Below, in pieces: positions 8,246-15,455 of a stretch of 37,946 nucleotides of DNA (position 1 is the stretch's first letter; each line of letters begins with the position of its first letter). Both the position numbers and the translations under genes were made by a program. This stretch comes from a virus. Below the pieces are notes generated by a model. That model searched no databases. It saw nothing but the letters and a program-made list of their open reading frames with translations, and was not told where the DNA came from. The DNA lies in the IMG/VR virus record IMGVR_UViG_3300036845_000130, positions 1 through 37,946 of that record; one strand, written 5' to 3'.

Positions 8246-8862
8246 CACTCACACGTGACCAGGTCATGCTGGCCACGCAGCTGCGCTCCGACGGCGCTGG
8301 CTCGGACGAGATCTGGCAGGTGCTCGAACTGGCCAGCGTGGCCCGCAAGGCAGCTGCCCGGAGCTACTCCCGCGACAGCCATGGCCGCTTCGCGAAGCTC
8401 GGAGCCGTCGTGCACGCCGTCAACGCCAGCTCGCTCCGCGAGACAGTGCGCCAGCTGCCGAGGCCTGCGGCTCTGCCGGAGGATGCGCCAGTGGTGCCGG
8501 AGCACCTGGCCAAGATCCACCAGGAGCTGAGGCACGGGCACATCCTGGCCAGGGCCAAGGCCGAGTCCGCACAGGCGCAGATCGAGGATCTGAAGAAACA
8601 GCAGGCCGAGACCCAGAAGCAGATCCACCAGCTGATGGGCGCAGTCCGCCGGGCCAACCAGAAGATCGCCGAGCTGAGCGACAAGAAGGAGCATCAGCTC
8701 TCGAAGAAGCGGCTGGCTGTGCACGCCGGGACCCTGCTTGCAGGCGGGGCGCTCACCGCGGCTACAGGAGGCATGGCAGCGCCTGCATTCATTGCTGCTG
8801 CCGTGGCCACCGGACCTGCCCTTATCCAGGAGCTGGTCGACTTCTTTAAGAGGCTCGGATGA
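8242..8862 (+). CDS. Coiled-coil protein with RDSHGRF motif and hydrophobic C-terminus
   Basis: A 206-aa protein (ATGA start overlap). Residues 1-38 are helical. SYSRDSHGRFAKLG at about 41-54 is a short motif of the kind seen in many actinophage head proteins and also, in variant form, in the two upstream large proteins. Residues 90-160 form a long Gln/Lys/Glu coiled coil. Residues 160-198 are an Ala/Gly-rich hydrophobic stretch long enough to cross a membrane, followed by FFKRLG. This architecture could be a membrane-interacting virion protein used in DNA entry, or a holin-like protein. No enzyme motif is visible, and the role is inferred. Confidence 0.65.
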   Translation: MTLTRDQVMLATQLRSDGAGSDEIWQVLELASVARKAAARSYSRDSHGRFAKLGAVVHAVNASSLRETVRQLPRPAALPEDAPVVPEHLAKIHQELRHGHILARAKAESAQAQIEDLKKQQAETQKQIHQLMGAVRRANQKIAELSDKKEHQLSKKRLAVHAGTLLAGGALTAATGGMAAPAFIAAAVATGPALIQELVDFFKRLG

Positions 8863-8999
8863 AGCCGCCGACGCCCGATGAGCGGGAGCAGGCGATCGAG
8901 ATGCTGACGCAGCTGTTCATCAGCAAGGGCATGGATCCGGACCTGGCAGCCAGGGGCGCAAAGCACCTGGTTGACCAGCGGATAGCGCAGCAAGGATGA
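8859..8999 (+). CDS. 46-aa small protein, unknown
   Basis: A short ORF with ATG at 8859 overlapping the upstream TGA (ATGA) and a stop at 8997-8999. The product is an amphipathic two-helix peptide with acidic N-terminal and basic C-terminal halves (PDEREQAIEMLTQLF, then DPDLAARGAKHLVDQRI). It fills exactly the space between two larger genes, with a 7-nt gap to the next ATG. The overlap pattern and the lack of other use for this stretch support it as a real gene. No family was recognised. Confidence 0.55.
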   Translation: MKPPTPDEREQAIEMLTQLFISKGMDPDLAARGAKHLVDQRIAQQG

Positions 9000-9006
9000 T
9001 GATCGC

Positions 9007-9903
9007 ATGGCCCGGCCCTGGCTTCCCAGCAGCGAGTACTGGAAGAGCATTGACGCCAAAAGCGGCAACGCCAGACCGCCGGACAAGGGCAGCAGCGACG
9101 AGGAGAAGGCTGACAACCACATCGCGGACGCCAAGAAGGCGACGATGGTCGGCCTGCACAACGTGGCCGCCGCGCATATGGCCCGCGCCAGCTCGCTGAC
9201 CAAGATCCCGGCCAAGCAGGAGACGATCAACTCCACGGCCAAGAAGATGGCGAACCAGGCGATGCAGTCCGGCCACGGCGCGGCGTGGAATCTCAGCAAT
9301 GTCACGCAGCTGGCCGGACCGGCACCGTATCACCGGGACGCGGACGAGACCGTGCAGTGCCCGGCCTGCAAGAAGTACAACGACACCGATGCTCGCTACT
9401 GCGACCAGTGCGGCGTGAAGCTGCCTGACTCGGCGTTCGAGACCAGCAACACCGGGCGGCGGGCGGTGCAGCTAGCCGGCCCAAAAGGCTATGAGCACGG
9501 CTGGCGGTACGTAGGCGGGGCAGGCCTGCCGTCCTCGATGCCAGTTCGTGCCAGTCACGTGAAAGGTGCCGGGCACCGGCCGGGGCACCCGCAGCTGGAG
9601 CTGGACAAGTACCCGCGGCAGCAGGCCGGGAAGATCGACCTCGGTGGCCACAAGCCCGAGTCGGCCGAGGGCCGCAGGCGCGCATTCGCAGCCGGGCATG
9701 CGCTGGAGCCAGCCAGCAAGGGCGGGTCTCCCGGCTTCCCGATCACCGACGCGGCGCACTGGGAGAAGGCGCGCGAGGCTGTCGGCCGGGTCAAGGATCC
9801 TTCCAGGCGGGCTGCGCTCGCTAAGCTGCTCCAGAAGACCGCCCCCGAGTTTGGCAAGACAGCAGCACTGAAGAAGTCGTGGGCCGCGCCAGCGGCTGCG
9901 TAG
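9007..9903 (+). CDS. Zinc-ribbon head-module protein with two QLAGP motifs
   Basis: A 298-aa protein. Residues 30-95 are helical. A zinc ribbon at 116-140 has C118-x2-C121 and C132-x2-C135 followed by Gly. QLAGP motifs flank the ribbon at 101-105 and 155-159; the second continues as KGYEHGWRYVG, nearly the same as the motif in the 715-aa protein at 1561-3708. The C-terminal part (about 243-285) has a GFPITDAAHWEKAREAVGRV helix and RRAALAKLLQKTAPEFG, resembling short helical end modules of actinophage head proteins. The adjacent gene carries a very similar ribbon. A virion structural or assembly role is likely from position; the exact function is unknown. Confidence 0.65.
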   Translation: MARPWLPSSEYWKSIDAKSGNARPPDKGSSDEEKADNHIADAKKATMVGLHNVAAAHMARASSLTKIPAKQETINSTAKKMANQAMQSGHGAAWNLSNVTQLAGPAPYHRDADETVQCPACKKYNDTDARYCDQCGVKLPDSAFETSNTGRRAVQLAGPKGYEHGWRYVGGAGLPSSMPVRASHVKGAGHRPGHPQLELDKYPRQQAGKIDLGGHKPESAEGRRRAFAAGHALEPASKGGSPGFPITDAAHWEKAREAVGRVKDPSRRAALAKLLQKTAPEFGKTAALKKSWAAPAAA

Positions 9904-9914
9904 GAGGAGACACC

Positions 9915-10862
9915 ATGTCAGTGCAGGGATACGACCTCGCAGCCCGGTACCGCGCACTCCAGGAGCGGGGCGTTATCCAGCTCGCTGGAGACCCGGCTGG
10001 CACGCATGACAGCGGCGTGGAGTCCGGCCTGGAGACCAACTCGGTGATGGACGGGATCGAGTGCAGCAACTGCCAGGCGCTGAACAACAACGCCGCGAAG
10101 TACTGCAGCCAGTGCGGCACCCCGGTTCCGGGCGACGGCGACACCGGAGACTCCAGCGGCGTGAAGCTGGACAAGCAGCCCGAGCTGCTGCGGACCCCGG
10201 CACCCGGCGGCCTGCAGGGTACGGCCGGTTTCTCGCCGGGCTCGGCCGGCATCAACGTCCGCGGTGCCAGCTCAGGCAGCTACGGCTCGATGAGCAACCA
10301 GGCCGGCAAGGCGATCCAGCTGTCCCGGCGCATGCCGGTCACCTCGGCCTCGGACATCGTGGTCACCCGCGGGCCTGGCGGGGTGGCTGTCATCAGGCAC
10401 CGCCGCGGCGGCAATCTGATCGGCCAGATCGAGCACCTCGAAGACGGCACCTGGGGCGGCCAGGTGGAGGATGGCCCCGAGCTGCTCCCGCACACCCACC
10501 AGCGCGCCGCGCTCCAGGAGCTGCTCGGCACCTGGAACAAGGGCTCGACCAACGAGTTCCGGCAGGGCGAGCCGCTGATGCCGCCGCCGCAGCAGACACC
10601 GCTGATGGCGCAGTACGGGGTTCCGGCTATCCGCGCGTTCGCGACGCCCGCGAACAGCGCCTCGGACGGCTCGCGGGCCACCACAATGGCGGCCGGGGAC
10701 GGTGACGGCGACGGCGATGACAACAGTTCCGGATCCAGCACTGCCGGACTGAGCCCGAAAGGCGTTAGCATCTACAAGAAGCTGATTGCAAAGGGCTTCC
10801 CGCCTGCTCGTGCTCTTGCCTTCGCTCGCCGTGCTCAGAACTTCGGGAACAAGGCAGCATGA
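9915..10862 (+). CDS. Second zinc-ribbon head-module protein
   Basis: A 315-aa protein from ATG at 9915, chosen because GGAGGAGA lies 5 nt upstream; the longer frame would overlap the previous gene without a ribosome-binding site. A VIQLAGD motif is at 20-26. A zinc ribbon with C50, C53, C64 and C67 (YCSQCG) is clearly related to the one in the preceding gene. A beta-rich core at about 145-215 (IVVTRGPGGVAVIRHRRGG) is followed by a Pro/Gln linker and an acidic GDGDGDGDD run near 264-271. The C-terminus is a basic helix (GLSPKGVSIYKKLIAKGFPPARALAFARRAQ in outline). The stop overlaps the protease start. Likely a capsid-associated or assembly protein; no enzymatic role is visible. Confidence 0.65.
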   Translation: MSVQGYDLAARYRALQERGVIQLAGDPAGTHDSGVESGLETNSVMDGIECSNCQALNNNAAKYCSQCGTPVPGDGDTGDSSGVKLDKQPELLRTPAPGGLQGTAGFSPGSAGINVRGASSGSYGSMSNQAGKAIQLSRRMPVTSASDIVVTRGPGGVAVIRHRRGGNLIGQIEHLEDGTWGGQVEDGPELLPHTHQRAALQELLGTWNKGSTNEFRQGEPLMPPPQQTPLMAQYGVPAIRAFATPANSASDGSRATTMAAGDGDGDGDDNSSGSSTAGLSPKGVSIYKKLIAKGFPPARALAFARRAQNFGNKAA

Positions 10863-12034
10863 CCACTGCGGTACTCACCCCGTTCACGGGGAAGCCAGCG
10901 ATCCAGACCGGTAACCGGGTCTGGCGCAAGCTGCTTCTCCCGATCGGGGAGATCCGCTACAAGGGCAGCGTCCTGAAGTTCACGCGCACGTATCTCGACG
11001 GGCTCGCGAACGCCTTCCGGAGCCGCGCCTACGACCAGGTGCCTTTCCAGGCAGCGCCTGACGACAACAGTCACAGCAACGACATCGAGCGGTTTCGCGG
11101 CGAGATCACCGACATGGCTGTCGACAACGACGGGCTGTGGGTAACGCTGGAGCCGACCGAGCGCGGCGAGGCGATCCTGAAGGAAAACCCGAAGCTGGGC
11201 GTCTCCGCCCGGATCGTGGAGGACTACGACCGCGCCGACGGCAAGTACTTTCCTGCCGCTATCCAGCACGTGCTCGGCACGCTCGACCCGCGGATCCCCG
11301 GAATGGGGCCGTGGGCTGCGGTGGAAGCCGCGAACACGCCGGATGTGATCATTGACCTGAGCGGCGCTGAGTTCGCCGGAGAGGGAGACAGCGACATGCC
11401 ACTGAGCGACGAGCAGCAGGCCAAGCTGGCACGACTGCTGGGAATCCCCGACGACAAGTTCGACCAGCTCATCGAGGGCCTCAACATGCCCGAGCTGACC
11501 GACGAGGAGCTGGCGGCCCTGGCCGGAGACGGTGAGGACGAGCTGACCGACGAGGAGCTGGAGGAGCTGCTCGCCACGGCGGCCGACCTGGACGCGCAGG
11601 GACTGCTGGAGCCCGAGCCCGCAGGGGCCGGGGCCGCGCTGTCAGCGGCCGACTCCATGGCGATCGAGCTGGCCAACGCCCGCGCCGACGAGAACGAGCG
11701 GCAGCTCAGCGTGATCGCCGCGGAGCTGGACAGCCAGCGGTTCCTCACTGAGCGCCGGCGGCTGGCCGACGCCGGAGTGCCGCCCTACATCACGGACCTG
11801 GCCCGCGAGCTGCTGGAGGGTACCGGCCACGTGGTGGAGCTGTCCAACGGCACCAAGCGAGTCGACGCCGGAGCGGTGATGCGCAGGGTGCTCACCGAGT
11901 TCGGCAAGATGTCCGGCATGCTCGACCTCTCGGTGGAGCTTGGCTCCGGCGCGGACGAGCCCGCAGGAGCAAGCGACAAGGCCGAGGAGCGGCTGGCAAC
12001 CGTCCACCGGTTCCGCAGCCAGGTCGGTATCTAA
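10859..12034 (+). CDS. Capsid maturation protease fused to scaffold domain
   Basis: A 391-aa protein. The N-terminal 160 residues match the pattern of Mu gpI/prohead-protease-like enzymes: a His in a short loop (H72, NSHSND), a DMAVDNDGLWVTLEPT strand pair (85-100) and a Ser in KLGVSARI (S116), the likely catalytic His and Ser. The segment DPRIPGMGPWAAVEAA (143-157) is common in such actinophage proteases. From about 180 the protein becomes acidic and helical (LTDEELAALAGDGEDELTDEELEELL), the usual character of a scaffold. It lies two genes before the major capsid protein, as expected. It should cleave scaffold and capsid precursors and itself. An in-frame internal start at 11396 may yield free scaffold. 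Confidence 0.8.
   Translation: MTTAVLTPFTGKPAIQTGNRVWRKLLLPIGEIRYKGSVLKFTRTYLDGLANAFRSRAYDQVPFQAAPDDNSHSNDIERFRGEITDMAVDNDGLWVTLEPTERGEAILKENPKLGVSARIVEDYDRADGKYFPAAIQHVLGTLDPRIPGMGPWAAVEAANTPDVIIDLSGAEFAGEGDSDMPLSDEQQAKLARLLGIPDDKFDQLIEGLNMPELTDEELAALAGDGEDELTDEELEELLATAADLDAQGLLEPEPAGAGAALSAADSMAIELANARADENERQLSVIAAELDSQRFLTERRRLADAGVPPYITDLARELLEGTGHVVELSNGTKRVDAGAVMRRVLTEFGKMSGMLDLSVELGSGADEPAGASDKAEERLATVHRFRSQVGI
11396..12034 (+). CDS. Possible free scaffold protein from internal in-frame start
   Basis: Inside the protease-scaffold gene an ATG at 11396 (residue M180) is preceded by GAGGGAGACAGCGAC, a plausible ribosome-binding site. It begins exactly where the protease-like part ends and the acidic helical part starts. 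The 212-aa product would be a stand-alone scaffold. This is the arrangement known from lambda, where Nu3 starts inside gene C. The sequence shows the start signals; use of this start is inferred. Confidence 0.45.
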   Translation: MPLSDEQQAKLARLLGIPDDKFDQLIEGLNMPELTDEELAALAGDGEDELTDEELEELLATAADLDAQGLLEPEPAGAGAALSAADSMAIELANARADENERQLSVIAAELDSQRFLTERRRLADAGVPPYITDLARELLEGTGHVVELSNGTKRVDAGAVMRRVLTEFGKMSGMLDLSVELGSGADEPAGASDKAEERLATVHRFRSQVGI

Positions 12035-12055
12035 CCAGAAGGAGAGGCCGGGCAG

Positions 12056-12553
12056 ATGCCAGGACAGGTTCCGCACTTCAAGTCAGGACCGTCGAACTAC
12101 CAGGTTGCCACACTGGTTTTCGCCGGCCAGTTCGTGCAGACGAACACACCTACGCCCGGCACGACTGACCTCACCGTCAAGGTCGCGCTCTCGGCGTCCA
12201 CGACCGCGCTCGGCGTCGCCGGAAACGACGCGAACGTGGTGACCGCCCAGACTGGCGCGGTCAACACATACGGCCAGCCCGCGATCGACATCTCCGTGCT
12301 CACCGACTACGTCGCGGTGTACTACGGCGGGGTCGACACCTGGGTCTGGTACGTCGGCCAGGCAACTGTCGGGCAGAAGCTGCTCATCGGGGCCACGGGA
12401 GGTGCTGTCACCGGAGCCGGTGCCTCGCCTGCCTCGGACCAGGTGGTCGGCGAGTGCACCCACCCCGGCGGCGTCGCTTCTGCCATGCTCACGCAGGCGA
12501 TTGGCGGCCTCGGCTCGGCTGTTTACTTCCTTGGCCGCGCCAGGGTCTTCTGA
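12056..12553 (+). CDS. Head decoration or capsid-stabilising protein (probable)
   Basis: A 165-aa beta-rich protein full of Gly, Ala, Thr and Val with few charges, between the scaffold and the major capsid gene. That is the usual place and composition for a decoration protein (compare lambda gpD and DUF2190-type proteins). AAGGAGAGG lies 10 nt before the ATG, a strong site as expected for an abundant virion protein. The Cys in GECTHPGG is unusual in an otherwise Cys-free protein. The family match is by pattern only. Confidence 0.6.
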   Translation: MPGQVPHFKSGPSNYQVATLVFAGQFVQTNTPTPGTTDLTVKVALSASTTALGVAGNDANVVTAQTGAVNTYGQPAIDISVLTDYVAVYYGGVDTWVWYVGQATVGQKLLIGATGGAVTGAGASPASDQVVGECTHPGGVASAMLTQAIGGLGSAVYFLGRARVF

Positions 12554-12567
12554 GAGGGGACTGACCA

Positions 12568-13479
12568 ATGCCAACAGGTGCACGCAGCTACAGCGATGCC
12601 CCGCGGATCACTGTCAACGAGCTGCTGAAGGACCCCCTGGTCATTCCGGCTCTCATCCTGGACATCACCGAGAACGAGTTCATCATCGACTCGGTGCTGC
12701 GCATGGGTGGCTCTGCGCCTAGCGGCGCGGTCCGGTACTCCGAGTCGACCCCGCTGTACGCGGACGACTTCCCGGAGATCCGGCCGGAGTTCGGCGAGGT
12801 CCCCGTCATGCCGACCAGCATCGGCATCCCGCGCGTGGTGTTCAGCCACGAGCGCGCGATGGCGATCATGGTCTCGGACGAGATGCGGCGACGGCAGAGC
12901 ATCGACCCGGTGACCCGCCAGCTGCTCCAGGTGAAGAACACCATGGTGTACAGCTGGAACACCGCCTTCTACTCGGCCGTGGTGTCCAACGCCTCGATCC
13001 AGACCCTGTCGGTGTCGAACACCTGGGCGTCGGCCGCGGCGACGATCCGGGCCGACATCGCGCAGGCCTGCTACCTGGTCGAGAACGCCAACATCGTCTC
13101 GCCCTCGGGCGTCACGCAGTGGCTGGGCTTCGAGGCCGACACGCTGATCATCAACCACGGCACCAAGAACACGCTGCTGCAGAGCAGCACGTTCGCGGCT
13201 CCGTACATCGGCGACATCGCGTCGGAGAACCTGCTCTACACGGGGACTCTGCCGCAGAAGATCTTCAACCTGGACGTGCTGGTCTCCCGGCAGGTCCCGG
13301 CTGGCAACGCGATCATCATGCAGCGGAACCGCGCCGGCTTCTACGCCGACGAGCTTCCGTTCGTGGCCGGCCCGCTGTACCGGGACGAGCCGCGGAAGAC
13401 ATGGCGGTCTGACACGCAGCGCAGCTCAGCCATCGGCCTTGACCAGCCGCTGGCCGTCTGCCTGCTGAGCGGAGTCTGA
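12568..13479 (+). CDS. Major capsid protein (HK97-like fold expected)
   Basis: A 303-aa protein following the scaffold and decoration genes, with GAGAGGGGA upstream. The N-terminal helix (VNELLKDPLVIPALILDITEN region) leads into a strand and E-loop-like stretch, then VPVMPTSIGIPRVVFSHERAMAIMVSDEM, a spine-helix region (RQSIDPVTRQLLQVKNTMVYSWNTAF) and a late P-domain with LIINHGTKNTLL. The C-terminal YRDEPRKTWRSDTQRSSAIGLDQPLAVCLLSG is typical of actinophage capsid proteins. There is no long delta domain, which agrees with a separate scaffold. Confidence comes from order, length and these patterns. Confidence 0.85.
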   Translation: MPTGARSYSDAPRITVNELLKDPLVIPALILDITENEFIIDSVLRMGGSAPSGAVRYSESTPLYADDFPEIRPEFGEVPVMPTSIGIPRVVFSHERAMAIMVSDEMRRRQSIDPVTRQLLQVKNTMVYSWNTAFYSAVVSNASIQTLSVSNTWASAAATIRADIAQACYLVENANIVSPSGVTQWLGFEADTLIINHGTKNTLLQSSTFAAPYIGDIASENLLYTGTLPQKIFNLDVLVSRQVPAGNAIIMQRNRAGFYADELPFVAGPLYRDEPRKTWRSDTQRSSAIGLDQPLAVCLLSGV

Positions 13480-13481
13480 GC

Positions 13482-13853
13482 ATGGCGAAGTGGCAGGCAC
13501 TGGACAACATCTCGCTGCCGAGGCCCGGCGACGCGACGCATCAGACGGACCTGGTCATGCGGGGGGAGACCTTCGATGCCACGGACGCGCAGGTGAAGAA
13601 CCTGCTGCACCCGAAGATGGGTCCGCCCCGCATCCGGAAGTCCACCGAGGCGTCCGGTGCCATCCCGCAGCTGCTGCCAAGGGCGTTCTCCGGGCCGCTG
13701 CGCGGCCCTGTGGGCGATGCCAGGCCCGACCCGGTGGGCAGCACAACCATCCAGGTGGCGATGCCCCCCGAGGCCGCAGAGCCAGCACCCGGCAGCGAGG
13801 AGGTCGACGCGCTCGATCTCCCGCCCGGTCACAGGATCACAGCAGGAGTCTGA
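13482..13853 (+). CDS. Small protein after the capsid gene, possible head-tail junction accessory
   Basis: A 123-aa protein starting 2 nt after the capsid stop, with GGAG in the capsid 3' end as its likely ribosome-binding site. Residues 20-45 (LVMRGETFDATDAQVKNLLHP) look like a small folded unit seen in head-completion regions. The rest is rich in Pro, Gly and Arg and probably extended. No family was recognised. Its position suggests a capsid accessory or minor structural protein. Confidence 0.55.
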   Translation: MAKWQALDNISLPRPGDATHQTDLVMRGETFDATDAQVKNLLHPKMGPPRIRKSTEASGAIPQLLPRAFSGPLRGPVGDARPDPVGSTTIQVAMPPEAAEPAPGSEEVDALDLPPGHRITAGV

Positions 13854-13865
13854 ACGGAGTAGGCC

Positions 13866-14342
13866 ATGGCATCGTCCGGCATCCCCGGTAGCCCGGTTGC
13901 GATTCCCGGACTGGTCTGCCCTCGCTGCAAGCTCATCTTCCGCGACTTCTTCGCGCTTGATGGCCAGACACTGTTCCGCTGCTCGGGCTGCGAGTGGTAC
14001 TACACCTTCAGCGCCGTGGCACCGACGGGCACCTCGAACGCGCCCATCACGGCTGGCGTCACCACCTCGATCTCGGTGGCCTCGGGCGGCGCGAGCTTCA
14101 CCCTCGGCATGACCCTGTTCATCGACACCGGTGTCCTGACTGAGGTCGTGGTCGTCAACGGCTCGCCCACCGGCACCACGATCCCGTGCGGCTTCTCGGA
14201 GCTGCAGTCAGGTGCGAACCAGTCAGTGACGCCCGGCTTCCAGAAGAGTCACCTCACGGCCATGACGTTCGGCCAGCTGCTCATCGCCCCGACGGTCGCG
14301 ACGGCTAACCACATCACGCCAGTAGGGGGCTGGGGGTTCTGA
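13866..14342 (+). CDS. Zinc-ribbon virion accessory protein
   Basis: A 158-aa protein with an N-terminal zinc ribbon: LVCPRCKLIF (C18, C21) and FRCSGCEWYY (C38, C41). The remaining 110 residues are beta-rich, Gly/Thr/Ser/Val-dominated and almost uncharged (TTSISVASGGASFTLG), like capsid or tail surface domains. Its stop overlaps the next ATG (TGATG). Together with the pair at 9007-10862 this is the third zinc ribbon in the head region. A DNA- or protein-binding anchor joined to an exposed beta domain is a fair guess; the function is unknown. Confidence 0.6.
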   Translation: MASSGIPGSPVAIPGLVCPRCKLIFRDFFALDGQTLFRCSGCEWYYTFSAVAPTGTSNAPITAGVTTSISVASGGASFTLGMTLFIDTGVLTEVVVVNGSPTGTTIPCGFSELQSGANQSVTPGFQKSHLTAMTFGQLLIAPTVATANHITPVGGWGF

Positions 14343-14626
14343 TGGCGATCAACAACTACGTGCTCACGGCTACCGTTACGGTCGCAGCTGGCACACCCGC
14401 TACCGTGGTCGCAGGAGAGCCAGGTACCGGCGGGCCGGCCGGGTACGGCAACGTCGGGGAGACGGCCGGCACCTGGGCGCAGCCATGGCCGACGACGTTC
14501 CTCAAGGGCCAGCTGATCGCGCTCGACCCGGCGGGCCAGCTGTTCGCGGCAATCGGGTCGGGCAACCTCAGGCAGGTCACTCCGGCGCAGGAGTCCGGCG
14601 GCCTCGGCATCGGCACGAGTAACTAG
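14342..14626 (+). CDS. Small capsid-region protein with C-terminal GTSN
   Basis: A 94-aa protein, beta-rich at the start (NNYVLTATVTVAAGTPATVVAG) and Gly-rich in the middle, ending GGLGIGTSN. The next two genes also end in G-T/V-SN or GTSN. The start overlaps the preceding stop, and the gene is followed by AGGAGAATTACATG for the next gene. Its place in a set of small, uncharged proteins between capsid and connector suggests a virion surface component. No family was recognised. Confidence 0.55.
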   Translation: MAINNYVLTATVTVAAGTPATVVAGEPGTGGPAGYGNVGETAGTWAQPWPTTFLKGQLIALDPAGQLFAAIGSGNLRQVTPAQESGGLGIGTSN

Positions 14627-14635
14627 GAGAATTAC

Positions 14636-15253
14636 ATGGCTATCGCCACGCCAGCCGTTCCGGCCACCGGAGTCGCGCAGGTCAACAACACCGGCCAGTG
14701 GGTGCTCGCCACTGTGACTGGCGGCACCGTCCAGGGCATTCTGAGTGGTCCTCAGACCATCAGCGGGTCCGGGGTCGTGCAGCCAGCCGCCCCCGTACCT
14801 CCGGTCGCCTCCCCGGCCACCGCCACGCCGTACGTCAACACCAACCCGTTCCCGGTGGCAGTCGCCATAGCCGGCGGCACCGTCACCGTGATCGCGGTCA
14901 ACGGGTCCACAATCTTCACTGCCACGGGCAACACCGTGGTCGTCCCGGCGGGCGGAACCATCCAGCTCACCTGGTCCGGCCAGCCGACGTGGACATGGAC
15001 CGCGCTATCACAGGGCCTGGCAGCCAACCCGGTCGCATCGCCGTCCACGGTCGCGATCCCGCCCGGCGGATCGGTCACGCTGATTTACTCGGCGGCACCG
15101 ACCTGGGTCTGGTCGGTGGCGCTCTCGCAGGCAGGCGCGACCCCCTCGTACGCGGCCGAGAACACGGTCCTGATCAGCCAGATCCCGCAGCTGCCGTTCG
15201 CCGCGCACGCGGAGACGGCGGTCACCGGGCTCGCGGTGGGAGTGAGTAACTGA
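14636..15253 (+). CDS. Beta-rich virion protein with internal duplication, ends GVSN
   Basis: A 205-aa protein with AGGAG 6 nt before ATG. It contains two related beta units: VVVPAGGTIQLTWSGQPTWTWTAL (about 100-123) and VAIPPGGSVTLIYSAAPTWVWSVAL (about 140-164). Pro/Ala-rich linkers and a GGTVTVIAVNGS strand pair lie before the first. This looks like immunoglobulin- or jelly-roll-type capsid decoration built by duplication. It has almost no charged residues. The last residues GLAVGVSN echo the neighbours' C-termini. The role (decoration or host attachment) is inferred. Confidence 0.55.
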   Translation: MAIATPAVPATGVAQVNNTGQWVLATVTGGTVQGILSGPQTISGSGVVQPAAPVPPVASPATATPYVNTNPFPVAVAIAGGTVTVIAVNGSTIFTATGNTVVVPAGGTIQLTWSGQPTWTWTALSQGLAANPVASPSTVAIPPGGSVTLIYSAAPTWVWSVALSQAGATPSYAAENTVLISQIPQLPFAAHAETAVTGLAVGVSN

Positions 15254-15447
15254 TGGCCACCTATCACGCGATCGTCAAGACCCCCATCACGATCGGCCAT
15301 GGCGGCGCGCAGGAGAAGCTGATGCGCGGCGAGATCATCGCCAACCTGGTGTCCGGCAGCACGCTGGAGACCGAGATCGGCACCGGCAACATCGACAACA
15401 TCTCCGCTCGGCCGAACATCCCCAACGGCAAGGGCACGAGCAACTGA
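15253..15447 (+). CDS. 64-aa capsid-region protein ending GTSN
   Basis: A small protein whose ATG overlaps the preceding TGA. It contains HAIVKTPITIGHGGAQEKLMRGEI, a compact beta unit, and ends PNGKGTSN, the same tail as the protein two genes earlier. It lies just before the connector gene. It may be a minor head protein or a partner of the other SN-ending proteins. No family was recognised. Confidence 0.55.
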   Translation: MATYHAIVKTPITIGHGGAQEKLMRGEIIANLVSGSTLETEIGTGNIDNISARPNIPNGKGTSN

Positions 15448-15455
15448 GGAGCTAG

